The notes beneath the pieces are model-generated. The model was not told where the DNA came from. It saw only the letters and a program-made list of their open reading frames with translations, and made no database searches. The position numbers and the translations under genes are program-made. Positions 1-9,252 of a DNA stretch of 64,000 bases are shown here, in pieces; the stretch's first letter is position 1, and the number at the start of each line of letters is the position of its first letter. This DNA is from Acidobacteriota bacterium (GTDB lineage: Bacteria > Acidobacteriota > Terriglobia > Terriglobales > Acidobacteriaceae): positions 1 through 64,000 of the forward strand of contig JABBOG010000007.1 in assembly GCA_019351975.1 (NCBI GenBank), read 5' to 3'.

Positions 1-66
1 GGAGTCGAGGCAGGCGGGGAGGTAGGCCTCTTCGTTGTATGCGGGGACGACGAAGGATATGCGCAT
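1..66 (-). CDS. Family 2 glycosyltransferase, N-terminal fragment (runs off window)
   Basis: The minus strand from an ATG at 66 reads MRISFVVPAYNEEAYLPACL and then leaves the window. The hydrophobic strand followed by VPAYNEE is the classic start of a GT-A fold family 2 glycosyltransferase, where this segment binds the nucleotide-sugar. Only 22 residues are visible, so the donor and product cannot be judged. It faces away from the membrane protein that begins at 180, and fits the surface-polysaccharide character of the first 16 kb. Confidence 0.75.
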   Translation of the reverse strand, partial: MRISFVVPAYNEEAYLPACLDS

Positions 67-179
67 GAGGTGAGGATACGGGTGGAATGTTGCAGGATGA
101 GGAATTTGAGGTGGCGAGGTGGGTGCGGGGCGGGCGCGATGCGGGACGGCGAGTGAGAGGTAGATGATATTTTGGTGCA

Positions 180-1958
180 ATGCTCCTAGCTGCAAGCTCT
201 CCATCTTCACCGGATTCCGGTCGCTCGATCCTACAGAAGGCGTTGTTTTTGGCCTGCGTTGGTGCGGCGGTCTTCTTTGTCCCCTATTTGGTGCCTGTCA
301 CTCCGAGCATCTCGCTTTCCTACATTGCCGGATTCAGCAACAAAACGGCAGCTATTTTATTTGTATTGGGCGTTGTAGCGTTTGCGGTTTTTACGCGGGG
401 TGAAATTGCGAAAACGGAAGAGGGCGACAGCGCACTTCCGGTGGCTGCGCTTCTGGTCTCCAGTGCGATTGTGCTGGCGCTCTGTCTCATGAAAATGGAT
501 GCGTCGATTCATGGGCATGCCGGGTACACAGAGCTGGAGTATGCGTTGAACCGGCAGGAATTAGTCGCGGCCGGCTTGCGGCCGTACTCTCAATTCGAAT
601 ACATCTACGGGCCCTTCCTGCTATATCCGGGATACCTTATCGCGCGCTTATTGCATACGTCCCAGGCTGCGGGATATTACACATCTTGGATCGCTCAGTG
701 GTTGATAGGTACAGTGTTCATGTGGCTGGTTGTTCGCGAACTAGACCTCCATCTGCGGTTCAGGCTTTATGTGTATGCGGCGCTGTTCTTTATTGAAATC
801 TTCGCTGTTCAAAATCTGGGTGTGAACTATACCCCCTTTCGTGCTTATTCTGGCGCTTTCTTCGTTGTCGTTTGTTATTGGGTCTGGCGGCGAACGAACG
901 ACCCTTGGAAGATGGCCCTTGCATCCGCGGTTGCAGTGGCACTTGGCTTGATGATTTCCATGGAGGCGGCGGTAGCGGTGACAATAGGCGTGGGGGGATA
1001 CTTCATACTCCTCGCCTTGAGATCACGCTTAGCATCTTTTTGGGCTGCGGTCTGCTCGTTTTTTGTTGCTTGCGGGGTATGCTTCGCCGTGGCTGCGCAC
1101 GCGGGGATGTTTCTCAGCGCCGGATCGTTCGCGTCAGGCGGTTTCAATTTTCCGCTGCTTCCATCGATTTCGACCTGCCTGATCCTGTTCGTCTATGTTG
1201 TTGCGGTCGCGGTTCTCTATCGATGTCTCCTGCTCCGTAACCTGGATACGGTGGTGATACCGTTGGTCCTTGCAGGTCTAAAGACGCTGCCCTCGGCGAT
1301 GGGCCGCTGCGACCTCGGCCATCTGTTTTCGGCGACTCCTGCTTTAGTCGTCGGGGTTGCGGCGATCCTGGCGATGCCGACGGTCAGAAAGTGGTGGGTT
1401 GGGCTTGTGTTGTTGGTAATTTACCTCGCCCCTGCTGCCCTGCTCTTGCGTGGAAAGCCTTTAGGTCATCGGATCAAGCACATCTTCATTCAGAGCCACG
1501 AAGCGGAACCGGCAGCAAAAGAAAATGCGTCGACAACAAGCCCTCTGGTCTCGACGAAGGTGCTGGGCAGCGCGCCCTGCGACACGCAATACTATGAGCC
1601 GTTCGATATTTCCTGGCCCACGCAAGTTAACGTCAAGTGTGTTGACACCGGATATTACTTTGGCAACGAACTGCTATCAACCCCACAGCAAGTAGATCAG
1701 AAGATCCAAGAGATGCGTGAACGCCCCCACGAGCCTCTGCTGTTGAGCAGTGAGTCTCTGGAGAAGCAGATCGCGCCCGATGAGAATGAGACAGACATGA
1801 ATGTTCTTCGAGGGTTCGAAGGAGCATACTGGGTGCCGCGGGAAAGGAACGTGCCTGTCACCTTCAAGAAGATCGTTACATATGTACGCAGTCATTACGT
1901 TCCGGGCCCGATCGTCGCGCGGGGCAACATGCGAATCTGGTACCCCATCGCGAGATAA
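180..1958 (+). CDS. Polytopic membrane protein, GT-C glycosyltransferase-like
   Basis: The 592-residue protein has many hydrophobic segments from about residue 20 to 430 and then a soluble C-terminal part of about 150 residues. Near residue 140 the sequence PYSQFEYIYGPFLLYPGYL resembles the periplasmic loop of GT-C/GT87-like mannosyltransferases, and there is an acidic stretch (HAGYTELEYALN) before it. A role in adding sugars to a polyprenyl-linked glycan in the cytoplasmic membrane is an inference from this architecture and from neighbouring polysaccharide genes. The ATG at 180 has no clear Shine-Dalgarno sequence. The base composition is visibly less GC-rich than that of genes further downstream, which may indicate acquisition by transfer. 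Confidence 0.6.
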   Translation: MLLAASSPSSPDSGRSILQKALFLACVGAAVFFVPYLVPVTPSISLSYIAGFSNKTAAILFVLGVVAFAVFTRGEIAKTEEGDSALPVAALLVSSAIVLALCLMKMDASIHGHAGYTELEYALNRQELVAAGLRPYSQFEYIYGPFLLYPGYLIARLLHTSQAAGYYTSWIAQWLIGTVFMWLVVRELDLHLRFRLYVYAALFFIEIFAVQNLGVNYTPFRAYSGAFFVVVCYWVWRRTNDPWKMALASAVAVALGLMISMEAAVAVTIGVGGYFILLALRSRLASFWAAVCSFFVACGVCFAVAAHAGMFLSAGSFASGGFNFPLLPSISTCLILFVYVVAVAVLYRCLLLRNLDTVVIPLVLAGLKTLPSAMGRCDLGHLFSATPALVVGVAAILAMPTVRKWWVGLVLLVIYLAPAALLLRGKPLGHRIKHIFIQSHEAEPAAKENASTTSPLVSTKVLGSAPCDTQYYEPFDISWPTQVNVKCVDTGYYFGNELLSTPQQVDQKIQEMRERPHEPLLLSSESLEKQIAPDENETDMNVLRGFEGAYWVPRERNVPVTFKKIVTYVRSHYVPGPIVARGNMRIWYPIAR

Positions 1959-2051
1959 CATTTTCTTCAAGAGACCGCCTGAGATCTTTAAATTCTTTAG
2001 AAAGCGCTGAGCCCGATGTTTCGATATGACTGCGGTAGGAAAGCGGAACGG

Positions 2052-2160
2052 ATGGCGGGAGCGGTGCGGTCGGTGATTGTCGGGGCTTTGGGGTAGGTGG
2101 GGCGGCAGTTTTTGGAGGCGATGGGGTCGGGCAGTGTCGACGTCGCTAGAGAGTGCGTCC
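2052..2160 (+). pseudogene. Decayed copy of the 5' end of the RmlD-like gene
   Basis: From the ATG at 2052 the sequence closely matches the first ~109 bases of the intact gene at 3532 (MAGAGRSLIVGASGQVGRQF). The copy reads MAGAVRSVIVGALG, then a TAG stop where the intact gene has CAG (Gln), then VGRQFLEAMG before similarity fades near 2160. No reading frame continues. The remnant lies just downstream of the acyltransferase gene and the intact copy lies on the other side of it, so the acyltransferase sits between a dead and a live copy of the same start. Confidence 0.75.
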
Positions 2161-2216
2161 GTTCTTTGCAGGAGCGTGGGCTCTGAGGGGGGACGAGGCG
2201 TTGTTCTCGTCCGCGT

Positions 2217-3386
2217 TTATACAGGTGCGGATGGAGATGGGAAGAAGCGCTTGAGCTTGAGGAAGGGAGCTTCGTAGAAGTGAAAGCTTAATGCGGCAAA
2301 GGCGAATGTCACAGAGATTGTCAGCGCGATGTACGCGATGGAAGTGATGAGGTGGTACCCAATGACGGGAGCTATGTGGGTGAACCAAAGCCATTGGAAG
2401 GCGATGTAGAACATGAGGTGATAGACGTAGATGCCGTAGCTGTAACGTCCGGCGAGGAGGAGCGGACGAATCGAGAGGATGCGGACCAGGCTGGGTGGAC
2501 GATGTTCTGCGGCGGCAATCAGGCCGGATGACATCAGTGCAAACGCGCTTACTCCAATGATCCAAAGGTGACGTCCAGCGCCTTCGAGTTCGGTGTGGTG
2601 CAAGAGAACGATTGACAGATAGAGCGTTGCGCCGACTGATAAACCGGCAACGGCCCATCGCATGGGTACGATGCGGCCCCAAACCTCTCGATAGAGGGCG
2701 ACAGCAGCGCCAAGAAAGAGACCATCGAGGCGTGAGAAGGGCCACTGCATCAATCCGAATTGCAGTCCGAGATGTCGGATCATGAGGGTGCGCTCGACAG
2801 AACCTAGAAGGAACCCAGCGATGCAGAGATAAAACATGGTGCGCGGTTTGAGAAGACGAATGAGAGTCGGCCAGACGAGATAGAACTGCTCCTCGACGGC
2901 GAGGCTCCAGTACGGACTCCAAAGCGCGGACATGGCACCCCAGCTCTTCCAGAAGATGGGCCAGTTCTGCAAGAAGACGAAGAACGAAGCTCTTTCGAGG
3001 GAACTATGTGGAAGGTATGCGGCAAAGGCGGCCCAGCGACTGGCGACGAGGAGGCTCAGCGTAAGGAAGACATAATAGACGGGGAAGATTCGCAGAGCGC
3101 GGCGTGCATAAAACGAGGAGAAGTATGTGGGAGAGCGGCGCGCGCGGAGAAGAATGCCCGTAATGAGAAATCCGGAGAGGGCAAAGAAGAGGTCGACTCC
3201 AGCCCATCCGGGAAGGAAGATGATGGTCATGATCTGAGGCCAGATCAGACCAGGGAGCCGCCGTGGCACGGGCCCGAGGAAATCTACGGCATGGGAGAGC
3301 AGAACGAGCAGGATGGCGATGCCTCGAATGCCGTCCAGGGCAGGGAAGTGTTTATTCTCGCCTGTAATTGCGCTCAGCTGTGTCAT
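2217..3386 (-). CDS. Acyltransferase-3 family membrane protein (OafA-like)
   Basis: The protein opens with FPALDGIRGIAILLVLLSHA, the signature first helix of acyltransferase-3 (PF01757) proteins, whose His is essential for acyl transfer. About ten membrane segments follow, with the conserved LSGFLITGILL and FYARRALRIFPVYY segments near residues 75-105 and SLAVEEQFYLVWP near 170. Such enzymes O-acetylate or O-succinylate surface polysaccharide or lipid-linked sugars. I chose the ATG at 3386, 14 residues before the motif. A GTG at 3449 and an ATG at 3401 are possible but have no better ribosome site. It is flanked by a dead and a live copy of the RmlD-like 5' end. Confidence 0.85.
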   Translation of the reverse strand: MTQLSAITGENKHFPALDGIRGIAILLVLLSHAVDFLGPVPRRLPGLIWPQIMTIIFLPGWAGVDLFFALSGFLITGILLRARRSPTYFSSFYARRALRIFPVYYVFLTLSLLVASRWAAFAAYLPHSSLERASFFVFLQNWPIFWKSWGAMSALWSPYWSLAVEEQFYLVWPTLIRLLKPRTMFYLCIAGFLLGSVERTLMIRHLGLQFGLMQWPFSRLDGLFLGAAVALYREVWGRIVPMRWAVAGLSVGATLYLSIVLLHHTELEGAGRHLWIIGVSAFALMSSGLIAAAEHRPPSLVRILSIRPLLLAGRYSYGIYVYHLMFYIAFQWLWFTHIAPVIGYHLITSIAYIALTISVTFAFAALSFHFYEAPFLKLKRFFPSPSAPV

Positions 3387-3531
3387 GCGTCTCATTATCA
3401 TACGTGGCGAGAGGGAGACAGGGTGATGGTGGCGCGGATGGACCAGCACTGGTGCTGGCAGTTGTAGTGAACAGTGTAGCTGCTCCGTGTGGTTGGGGTA
3501 GGATGGCTGGAGGATTGGTGAGGTGGAGCGG

Positions 3532-4425
3532 ATGGCGGGAGCGGGGCGGTCGTTGATTGTGGGGGCGTCGGGGCAGGTGGGGCGGCAGTTTCTGGAGGCG
3601 ATGGGGGAGCGTGCGGTGGCGACGTCGCGGGAGGCGCGTGAGGGCTGGCTGCAGCTGGACCTGGCGGCGCTGAGTGAGGTGGGGCAGGCGGCGGCGGTGC
3701 TGGACGGACAGGAGTTTGAGGCGATTTACTGCGTGGGCGGGATGACGCATGTGGATGGCTGCGAGGCAGCGCCGGAGCTGGCGTGGCGGACCAATGGCGT
3801 TGGGCCGGGCGTGCTGGCGGAGTATGCGCGGCGGCGTGGGGTACCGTATGTTTTTTTCTCGACGGAGTATGTGTTTGATGGGGCGGCGGAGGATCCGGGG
3901 CCGTATGCGGAGGAGAGCCGGACGAATCCGCTGAGCGTGTATGGGAAGAGCAAGCTGGAGGGCGAGCGGCGGGTGATGGCGGCGCATCCGGGGGCGCTGG
4001 TGCTGCGGACGACGGTGGTGTATGGGCCGGATGCGAAGCGGATGAACTATGTGTGTGCGCTGATACGGAACCTGCGCGGCGGGGTGACGATGCGGGTGCC
4101 GGAGGACCAGGTGTCGACGCCGACGTATAACCGCGACCTGATACCGGCGGCGTTGGGGCTGGTGGCGGCGGGGGCGACGGGGGTGTTCCATGTGAGCGGG
4201 CCGGAGGTGCTGGGGCGGCTGGAGTTTGCGCGGAGGGTGGCGGCGGAGCTGGGGCTGGATGGGGGGCTGCTGGAGGGTGTGTCGACGACGGAGCTGGGGC
4301 AGGCGGCGGCGCGGCCGCTGGCGGCGGGGCTGGGGACGGAGAAGCTGAGAAGGATGTATCCGGAGCTGAAGATGCGGGGTGTGGCGGAGAGTATTGCGGA
4401 TTGCAGGGCGGAGCTGCTGGGCTAG
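3532..4425 (+). CDS. RmlD-like sugar-nucleotide reductase (extended SDR)
   Basis: The 297-residue product has a Rossmann N-terminus, LIVGASGQVGRQ, that matches the GxxGxxG dinucleotide site of dTDP-4-dehydrorhamnose reductase-like proteins. The catalytic pattern is present as FFSTEYVFDG (Ser/Thr region) and YGKSKLEGE (YxxxK), and the substrate-side segment around VPEDQVSTPTYNRDL is typical of the family. Reduction of a 4-keto-6-deoxy nucleotide sugar is the family role. The exact sugar is unknown and no rmlA, rmlB or rmlC is visible here. An in-frame GTG at 3523 is an alternative start, but the ATG at 3532 is the start shared with the remnant at 2052. Its stop overlaps the convergent gene at 4422 by four bases. 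Confidence 0.8.
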   Translation: MAGAGRSLIVGASGQVGRQFLEAMGERAVATSREAREGWLQLDLAALSEVGQAAAVLDGQEFEAIYCVGGMTHVDGCEAAPELAWRTNGVGPGVLAEYARRRGVPYVFFSTEYVFDGAAEDPGPYAEESRTNPLSVYGKSKLEGERRVMAAHPGALVLRTTVVYGPDAKRMNYVCALIRNLRGGVTMRVPEDQVSTPTYNRDLIPAALGLVAAGATGVFHVSGPEVLGRLEFARRVAAELGLDGGLLEGVSTTELGQAAARPLAAGLGTEKLRRMYPELKMRGVAESIADCRAELLG

Positions 4426-4721
4426 ACCATTTTCTTCACTCTGAGCCGCCGTATAGAGCTTGCCTTTTTCTGTAGCGGTGTGGGCGTCAGGACGCTGCGA
4501 TAGGGAGCCCGAAACTTTGGATGCTGAATGCAGTCAGGCGGAATACGCTGACGTTCCTGCGGGCTGAGCGACTGCCCCACGGACAGCGGCATGAGGGTGG
4601 GGATGCGGCGAATGACGTCGTTAAAATTTACGCGCTGGTTTTCTTTGGGAGGCTCTTTGCTTGATGGCTCTTTGCGTGCCGTTTCGGCTACCGTCTGCTC
4701 TGAACGTTTTCGTTGTGTCAT
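4422..4721 (-). CDS. Small hypothetical protein, basic
   Basis: I do not recognise this 99-residue protein. The start is chosen at 4721 (MTQRKRSEQT) because CAGGAG lies eight bases upstream on the minus strand; an ATG at 4757 lacks one. The first ~35 residues are highly charged and probably disordered, and the remainder contains NFNDVIRRIPTLMPLSVGQSLSPQERQRIP. No signal peptide or membrane segment is visible. It converges on the RmlD-like gene with a four-base overlap. The good ribosome site supports it being real, but function is unknown. Confidence 0.5.
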   Translation of the reverse strand: MTQRKRSEQTVAETARKEPSSKEPPKENQRVNFNDVIRRIPTLMPLSVGQSLSPQERQRIPPDCIQHPKFRAPYRSVLTPTPLQKKASSIRRLRVKKMV

Positions 4722-4966
4722 GGTTGATTCACTCCTGGGGGTATCTTTGTTCCCCATTTCTAATTTTAAGGATTGCAGGAGGGTGATTATGCCAAGGAGT
4801 GCGAAGATTTATCGCCAGTGTTGACGGGGGTTTTGGTGGGTTTGGTGGGGTGTGGGGGGTTGACAGGGTTTGGGGCTGCTTGGTCACCCAACGGGGGGGG
4901 CAAGGGCCATGCGGATGGTTCGCTGACAGGGGAAGTCAGGTCGGCGATGGCGCGAGTCGCTGCCTT

Positions 4967-6529
4967 TTAGTTTTTGTGGTGGACTTGCCAGATATCGAGG
5001 GTGGAGAAGCCTGGGTCAAAGGTGCCGAGCCAGGTGACGGTGTAGTGGGGGGCGGAGAGGATGCGGCGTTTGAGCCATGCCGTGGGCGGGCGTCCGGTGA
5101 TCAGGATGAAGTTTGTGTATTGCTTGAGGATGGCGGCTGTGGGTTCGATGCCGTCGGGGTAGAAGCCTTCGGCTTTGAAACGGTCCATCTCGTGGAAGCC
5201 TGAGACGCCGCCGACGTTGGCGGCGTCGAGGGCGACTTGCCAGTCGACGGGGAAGAGGAAGGGTCTATGGAGGTTGTTGTGTTGATAGAAAAGGACCTCA
5301 CGGTAGGAGGCGACGTCGGAGTCGACGATGGGGAGGCCGGGAGGAAGTTTGGCGAGGAGCCATGGAGTGTAGTTGGGGAAAGGATAGAAGGGGACGCGAT
5401 ATCTGGGGGCGAGGAGGAAGAAGAGGGCGAGCGCGACGAGCGCGGCGGGGAGTGTGGTGCGGAGGAGGGGCAGCGGGGCTTTGGCGTCGTGGATCTGGGT
5501 GAGGAGCTCGCAGAGGATGAGGATGGCGGCGATGCCGAACGGCAAGAGGTAGCGATCTACGTAGATGGAGGTGGTGAGGCGGGAGCAGATGAAGAAGATG
5601 ACGTTGAGTACGGCGAAGCCGAGGAGGATTGCGTAGATGGGGAGACGCTGTGCGATGGGGCGGATGCGCAGGAGGAGGGCGACGGCGAAGAGGACGAAGA
5701 TGACGACGCCGATGTGACGGCCACCGAAGACGGTTTTGAGCGAGATGAGATCGCGGAAGGCTGGAGGTACGGTCCAGTAGCTGGGCTGGCCGGTGGCGAT
5801 GGTTCCGCGTATGTTGCTGAGACTGAGGTAGGTGACGGCGAAGGAGGCAGCGGCGCTGAGATAGAGGGCGATGCGGAGCCGGTGGGAGCGGAGGTCGAGG
5901 AGGAGTTGCACGGCGATGAAGACGCCTGCGTAGAGGATGCCGAGGGTGTGGCTGCCGGTGAGGAGGCTGTAGGCGGCGAAGGTTGCGAGAAGGAAAAGCG
6001 GGGAGGGTTTGGAGGTGGTGGGGTCTTCGCCGCGGAGGAGCATATAGACGACGCAGGCGGCACCGAGGATGAAGATGCCGTAGGCGCGACCGTTGGAGAG
6101 CTGCCAGAGCAGCTGCGGCATGGCGATGTAGACGAAGAGGATGGAAGAGGCGACGACGAAGGTGGCGTAGAAGCGACGGGCGGCGATCCAGAGGACGGCG
6201 GCGGAGGCAGCGACGGCGAGGGCGGAGAACTCGCGGAGGGAAACTTCGGAGGCACCGAAGATGGCGATCCATGGACGGCCGAGGACGTGGAACCAGATAC
6301 CGCTGCTGTCGAAGCCGGTTTGCCAGAGGCGGAGCTGAGAGTGCAGGGTGGGTTGCTTGAGGACGAGCCAGCCCATGATCTCGTCGCCCCAGAACATGCG
6401 GTCGCGGGAGCGGAGGTAAGAGAAGATGAGGAAGAATGCGGTGAGGAAGGCGATACCGATGTAGTCGGTACGCGTGAGGCGGGATGATGATGCAGGATGC
6501 TTAGATTGGAGAGTTGGACTGCGCGTCAT
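4967..6529 (-). CDS. GT-C (PMT/ArnT-like) glycosyltransferase, membrane
   Basis: The 520-residue protein has about ten to twelve hydrophobic helices and a soluble C-terminal domain. Near residues 43-50 the first periplasmic loop carries RDRMFWGDE. An acidic pair at this place is the hallmark of GT-C enzymes of the PMT/ArnT type, where it binds the metal or acceptor. The later loop with RPWIAIFGASEVSLREFS also fits. Such proteins use polyprenyl-phosphate sugars on the outer face of the inner membrane. The acceptor (lipid A, protein or glycan) cannot be told from sequence. It is on the minus strand next to another acyltransferase, consistent with a polysaccharide-modification cluster. Confidence 0.7.
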   Translation of the reverse strand: MTRSPTLQSKHPASSSRLTRTDYIGIAFLTAFFLIFSYLRSRDRMFWGDEIMGWLVLKQPTLHSQLRLWQTGFDSSGIWFHVLGRPWIAIFGASEVSLREFSALAVAASAAVLWIAARRFYATFVVASSILFVYIAMPQLLWQLSNGRAYGIFILGAACVVYMLLRGEDPTTSKPSPLFLLATFAAYSLLTGSHTLGILYAGVFIAVQLLLDLRSHRLRIALYLSAAASFAVTYLSLSNIRGTIATGQPSYWTVPPAFRDLISLKTVFGGRHIGVVIFVLFAVALLLRIRPIAQRLPIYAILLGFAVLNVIFFICSRLTTSIYVDRYLLPFGIAAILILCELLTQIHDAKAPLPLLRTTLPAALVALALFFLLAPRYRVPFYPFPNYTPWLLAKLPPGLPIVDSDVASYREVLFYQHNNLHRPFLFPVDWQVALDAANVGGVSGFHEMDRFKAEGFYPDGIEPTAAILKQYTNFILITGRPPTAWLKRRILSAPHYTVTWLGTFDPGFSTLDIWQVHHKN

Positions 6530-6599
6530 GCCTGATCCTGAGATGTTGGGTTACACAAGTATAGAAGCTAAGTGGATTGCTTCTACACGAGGCAGAAAG

Positions 6600-7838
6600 T
6601 CATTTCTGGGTGAGTGGAGCGGAGTCGATGTCTTGAGGCTGAGGGGAGTGGCGTTCGCCACGGACGGTCCAGCGCTCCTTGAGGTTGAGGAAGCGGCTCT
6701 CGAAGAAGTGAAAGCTAAGCCACGCGAGAGCAAGCGTGCAGGGAAGCGCGATCAGGGTAGATCCTAATTTTGGATTGGATGGCAGGAGGCGCTTTCCTGC
6801 AGCGTTGTAAAAGAAGTGGGGGATGTCGTGCAGTACATATGCGCCGTAGCTGATGCGCCCAATCCAACGCAGCGGACGCACTTTCAAGAGCTTGTACAGG
6901 ATGGTTCCGGGTTGGATCGTGACAAGGATGAGGAGGGCGGCCAACAAATCGGCGATGGTGAGGCACCACGTATACATGCCATAGGGATAAGGGTAGGGCT
7001 CATCATGGACGCGGTGGAGGCGAGTGAAGGCGAAGAGCAATACGATTGCCGCTATGAGACAGGGCAGGGCGAAACGTGCTGCACGCAGAAGAGTCTTCGC
7101 ATTGGGTCCACGCAGACATAGAGCCAGCAGGCCACCGAGAAGAAGAGCGTCCAGCCGTAACGGCGTGAAGTTGTAGAGGAAGCCATCCTGCAGCCTGGAG
7201 GCTGGCATGTAGTGGTTGCCGAGCAGGCGCAGGGCTAGGCAGATAGGCAGCGTCGCAGCGCAAAGGTAGATGAGCCTGCGCCGGTCCAGAATGGCGAACA
7301 TGACCCACGGCCATATGAGATAGAACTGTTCTTCGACGCAGAGCGACCAGAAGTGGCCCAGATACAGCACGAAGCCGTGGCGGAAGAGCGTGCCGTGCAA
7401 CTGAAAGTTGGCCACTTGCGCAAAGGGGACTGCGAGCGACAAGGGCCGGATGTCATGGAGAAAATTACCGAGATAGGCAGGCCAAACAAGCCATGCCCAT
7501 GTACGCTGCCAGTGCACGATTGGCGTGAGCAGAAGCAGCGCCAGCATGATGCCGTAGTAGAGGGGGAAGATGCGGAGCGTCCGGCGCGCGTAGAAGTTGC
7601 GAGCGCGGTGTGTATCGTGGCGCGTGTCGAAGAGGATGCCTGTGATCAGGAAGCCGGAGAGCACAAAAAAGAAATCGACGCCGGTCCAGCCCCAGGGCAT
7701 GCCCCAATAGTGCTGGAGGTACACCATCAAGAAAGCTACGGCACGGAAACCGTCGAGCGCGGGGTAGAAGGCGTGGTTTTCGGGGCGCGTGCGCTCGGTA
7801 TTCCCGGTGACCGGGAGGTTATCTGAGATGGCGTGCAC
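6600..7838 (-). CDS. Acyltransferase-3 family membrane protein
   Basis: This second acyltransferase-3 (412 residues) has the signature FYPALDGFRAVAFLMVYLQH, followed by FFFVLSGFLITGILF and FYARRTLRIFPLYY. It also has the later SLCVEEQFYLIWPW segment near residue 170, all conserved in PF01757. It should transfer an acyl group to an extracytoplasmic glycan. The start is a GTG at 7838 with AGGAGA five bases upstream on the minus strand. It is transcribed divergently from a third acyltransferase at 8012, and the two share only the family motifs, so they are paralogues of different specificity rather than a recent duplication. Confidence 0.87.
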   Translation of the reverse strand: MHAISDNLPVTGNTERTRPENHAFYPALDGFRAVAFLMVYLQHYWGMPWGWTGVDFFFVLSGFLITGILFDTRHDTHRARNFYARRTLRIFPLYYGIMLALLLLTPIVHWQRTWAWLVWPAYLGNFLHDIRPLSLAVPFAQVANFQLHGTLFRHGFVLYLGHFWSLCVEEQFYLIWPWVMFAILDRRRLIYLCAATLPICLALRLLGNHYMPASRLQDGFLYNFTPLRLDALLLGGLLALCLRGPNAKTLLRAARFALPCLIAAIVLLFAFTRLHRVHDEPYPYPYGMYTWCLTIADLLAALLILVTIQPGTILYKLLKVRPLRWIGRISYGAYVLHDIPHFFYNAAGKRLLPSNPKLGSTLIALPCTLALAWLSFHFFESRFLNLKERWTVRGERHSPQPQDIDSAPLTQK

Positions 7839-8011
7839 TGTGTTCTCCTGTCATCATCTTAGCGGCTCGAGCGGAGACCGTTCGAAGGGTAAGTAGATCT
7901 GTCGTCGAGCTGAAAGCTCGCCATGGCATAAAATTGGGTAATCCTCCTGAACCACAATGCACATTCGGGAGGTATTGAATTCAGTCAGAAACGCCCTCGG
8001 GGAAACTAGCA

Positions 8012-9187
8012 TTGTCGAAAGTGCAGAGAACGGAGCGTATTGAGACACCTCCAGCGCACATGCCTGCGCTCGATGGTCTTCGCGGACTAGCCATCTTAAT
8101 GGTGTTTATGGTCCACGCAAACTTCTTGATAGGTGATTCTCCTCATGCGCTTGGACACACGCGTTATCTTTTATTCGGAGGGTTCTGGTCGGGCGTTGAT
8201 CTATTTTTTGTGCTGTCTGGTTTCTTGATTACGGGTATTCTTCTGGCCACGAAAGACTCACCGGCTTATTACAAGAGCTTTTTCGCTCGCCGCATGCTGC
8301 GCATCTTTCCCTTGTATTATTTGTTTGTCTTGGTGGCGGTCAGCGTACACCGTTCGTCATTCAACGGGCGAGATATTAGCAGTCTTTTGTTCTATTACTA
8401 CAACCTGCATCATGTGTGGACAGCTAGAAACTTGCCGTGGGTACCTGCGTTCTGGTCGTTGTCTGTCGAGGAGCAGTTTTACATTATTTGGCCTTTCGCG
8501 GTTGCATCGCTCAGCAATAAATCTCTGCGTCGCTTATGCATTGCAGGCATGGTTCTCGCGCTTGGGCTGCGGTTGTATCTTATGCCACGATCTACCGTTT
8601 TCCAGGTGGCGTCATATTTCACTCTGTGTCGAACGGACGGACTCTTTGCTGGGGCACTTCTCGCAATATGGCGTAGAGATGCGATGTGTTGGAAACGCGT
8701 CCAACATTTCGCTTTTCCTGTTGGAGCGATCTCCGCCATAGCAATCGTTGGAATCTTTATATGGAGCGGGCACTTTTTCGACTGGGTGCTCGTCAGACAG
8801 GTGACAACGTTTCGACACAGCTCGTTTTTGATCGTGGGCCCCGGAATATCCCTACTGGCGATCTTATTCGCTACTCTGGTGGCGAAGGCTACCTCGCAAG
8901 GGGTTGTATATCGGATCTTTCTCGCGTGGCCGCTTCGTCGGATGGGACGTTATAGCTACGGAATGTACGTCTATCATTTCGCCATTATGTTGCTACTGGA
9001 TTCCAGAATCATTGCGTGGGAGAGGCATCACGCCTTTCGGGGGATGCATATGTTTCTTCTTCTCCCTAGTTCGTTCGTGTTGACTTATCTTGTGTCGGTC
9101 ATCAGTTTTCATGTATATGAGCAACCGATTCTTTCGTTCAAAAGATTTTTCCCGGCCGTAAAAGTGCCGGCGAGAGCAGAGATATAA
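8012..9187 (+). CDS. Acyltransferase-3 family membrane protein, compositional outlier
   Basis: The product (391 residues) begins MPALDGLRGLAILMVFMVHA after 16 residues and retains FFVLSGFLITGILL, FFARRMLRIFPLYY and SLSVEEQFYIIWP. The start used is TTG at 8012. Other canonical starts lie further downstream inside the conserved domain, and no strong ribosome site is visible. Codon use differs from the neighbours: one 60-base line I counted (8101-8160) has 29 G/C, whereas the esterase gene next door is strongly GC-rich. That suggests a recent import. It may O-acetylate the same polysaccharide built by neighbouring genes. Confidence 0.82.
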   Translation: MSKVQRTERIETPPAHMPALDGLRGLAILMVFMVHANFLIGDSPHALGHTRYLLFGGFWSGVDLFFVLSGFLITGILLATKDSPAYYKSFFARRMLRIFPLYYLFVLVAVSVHRSSFNGRDISSLLFYYYNLHHVWTARNLPWVPAFWSLSVEEQFYIIWPFAVASLSNKSLRRLCIAGMVLALGLRLYLMPRSTVFQVASYFTLCRTDGLFAGALLAIWRRDAMCWKRVQHFAFPVGAISAIAIVGIFIWSGHFFDWVLVRQVTTFRHSSFLIVGPGISLLAILFATLVAKATSQGVVYRIFLAWPLRRMGRYSYGMYVYHFAIMLLLDSRIIAWERHHAFRGMHMFLLLPSSFVLTYLVSVISFHVYEQPILSFKRFFPAVKVPARAEI

Positions 9188-9252
9188 GTTCCCCTGTATT
9201 TGTACTACTATGAGCACCAATTCAGTTGGTCGACATTTATAAGGAGGGTTGC

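Noticed and set aside
164-403. Short frame starting at an ATG with GAGAGG upstream
   Set aside because: It overlaps the start of the 592-residue membrane protein in another frame and has no recognisable features.
5237-6487. Long open frame on the + strand opposite the GT-C gene
   Set aside because: It is a Glu/Gly-rich shadow created by C-ending codons of the real minus-strand gene, with no family features.
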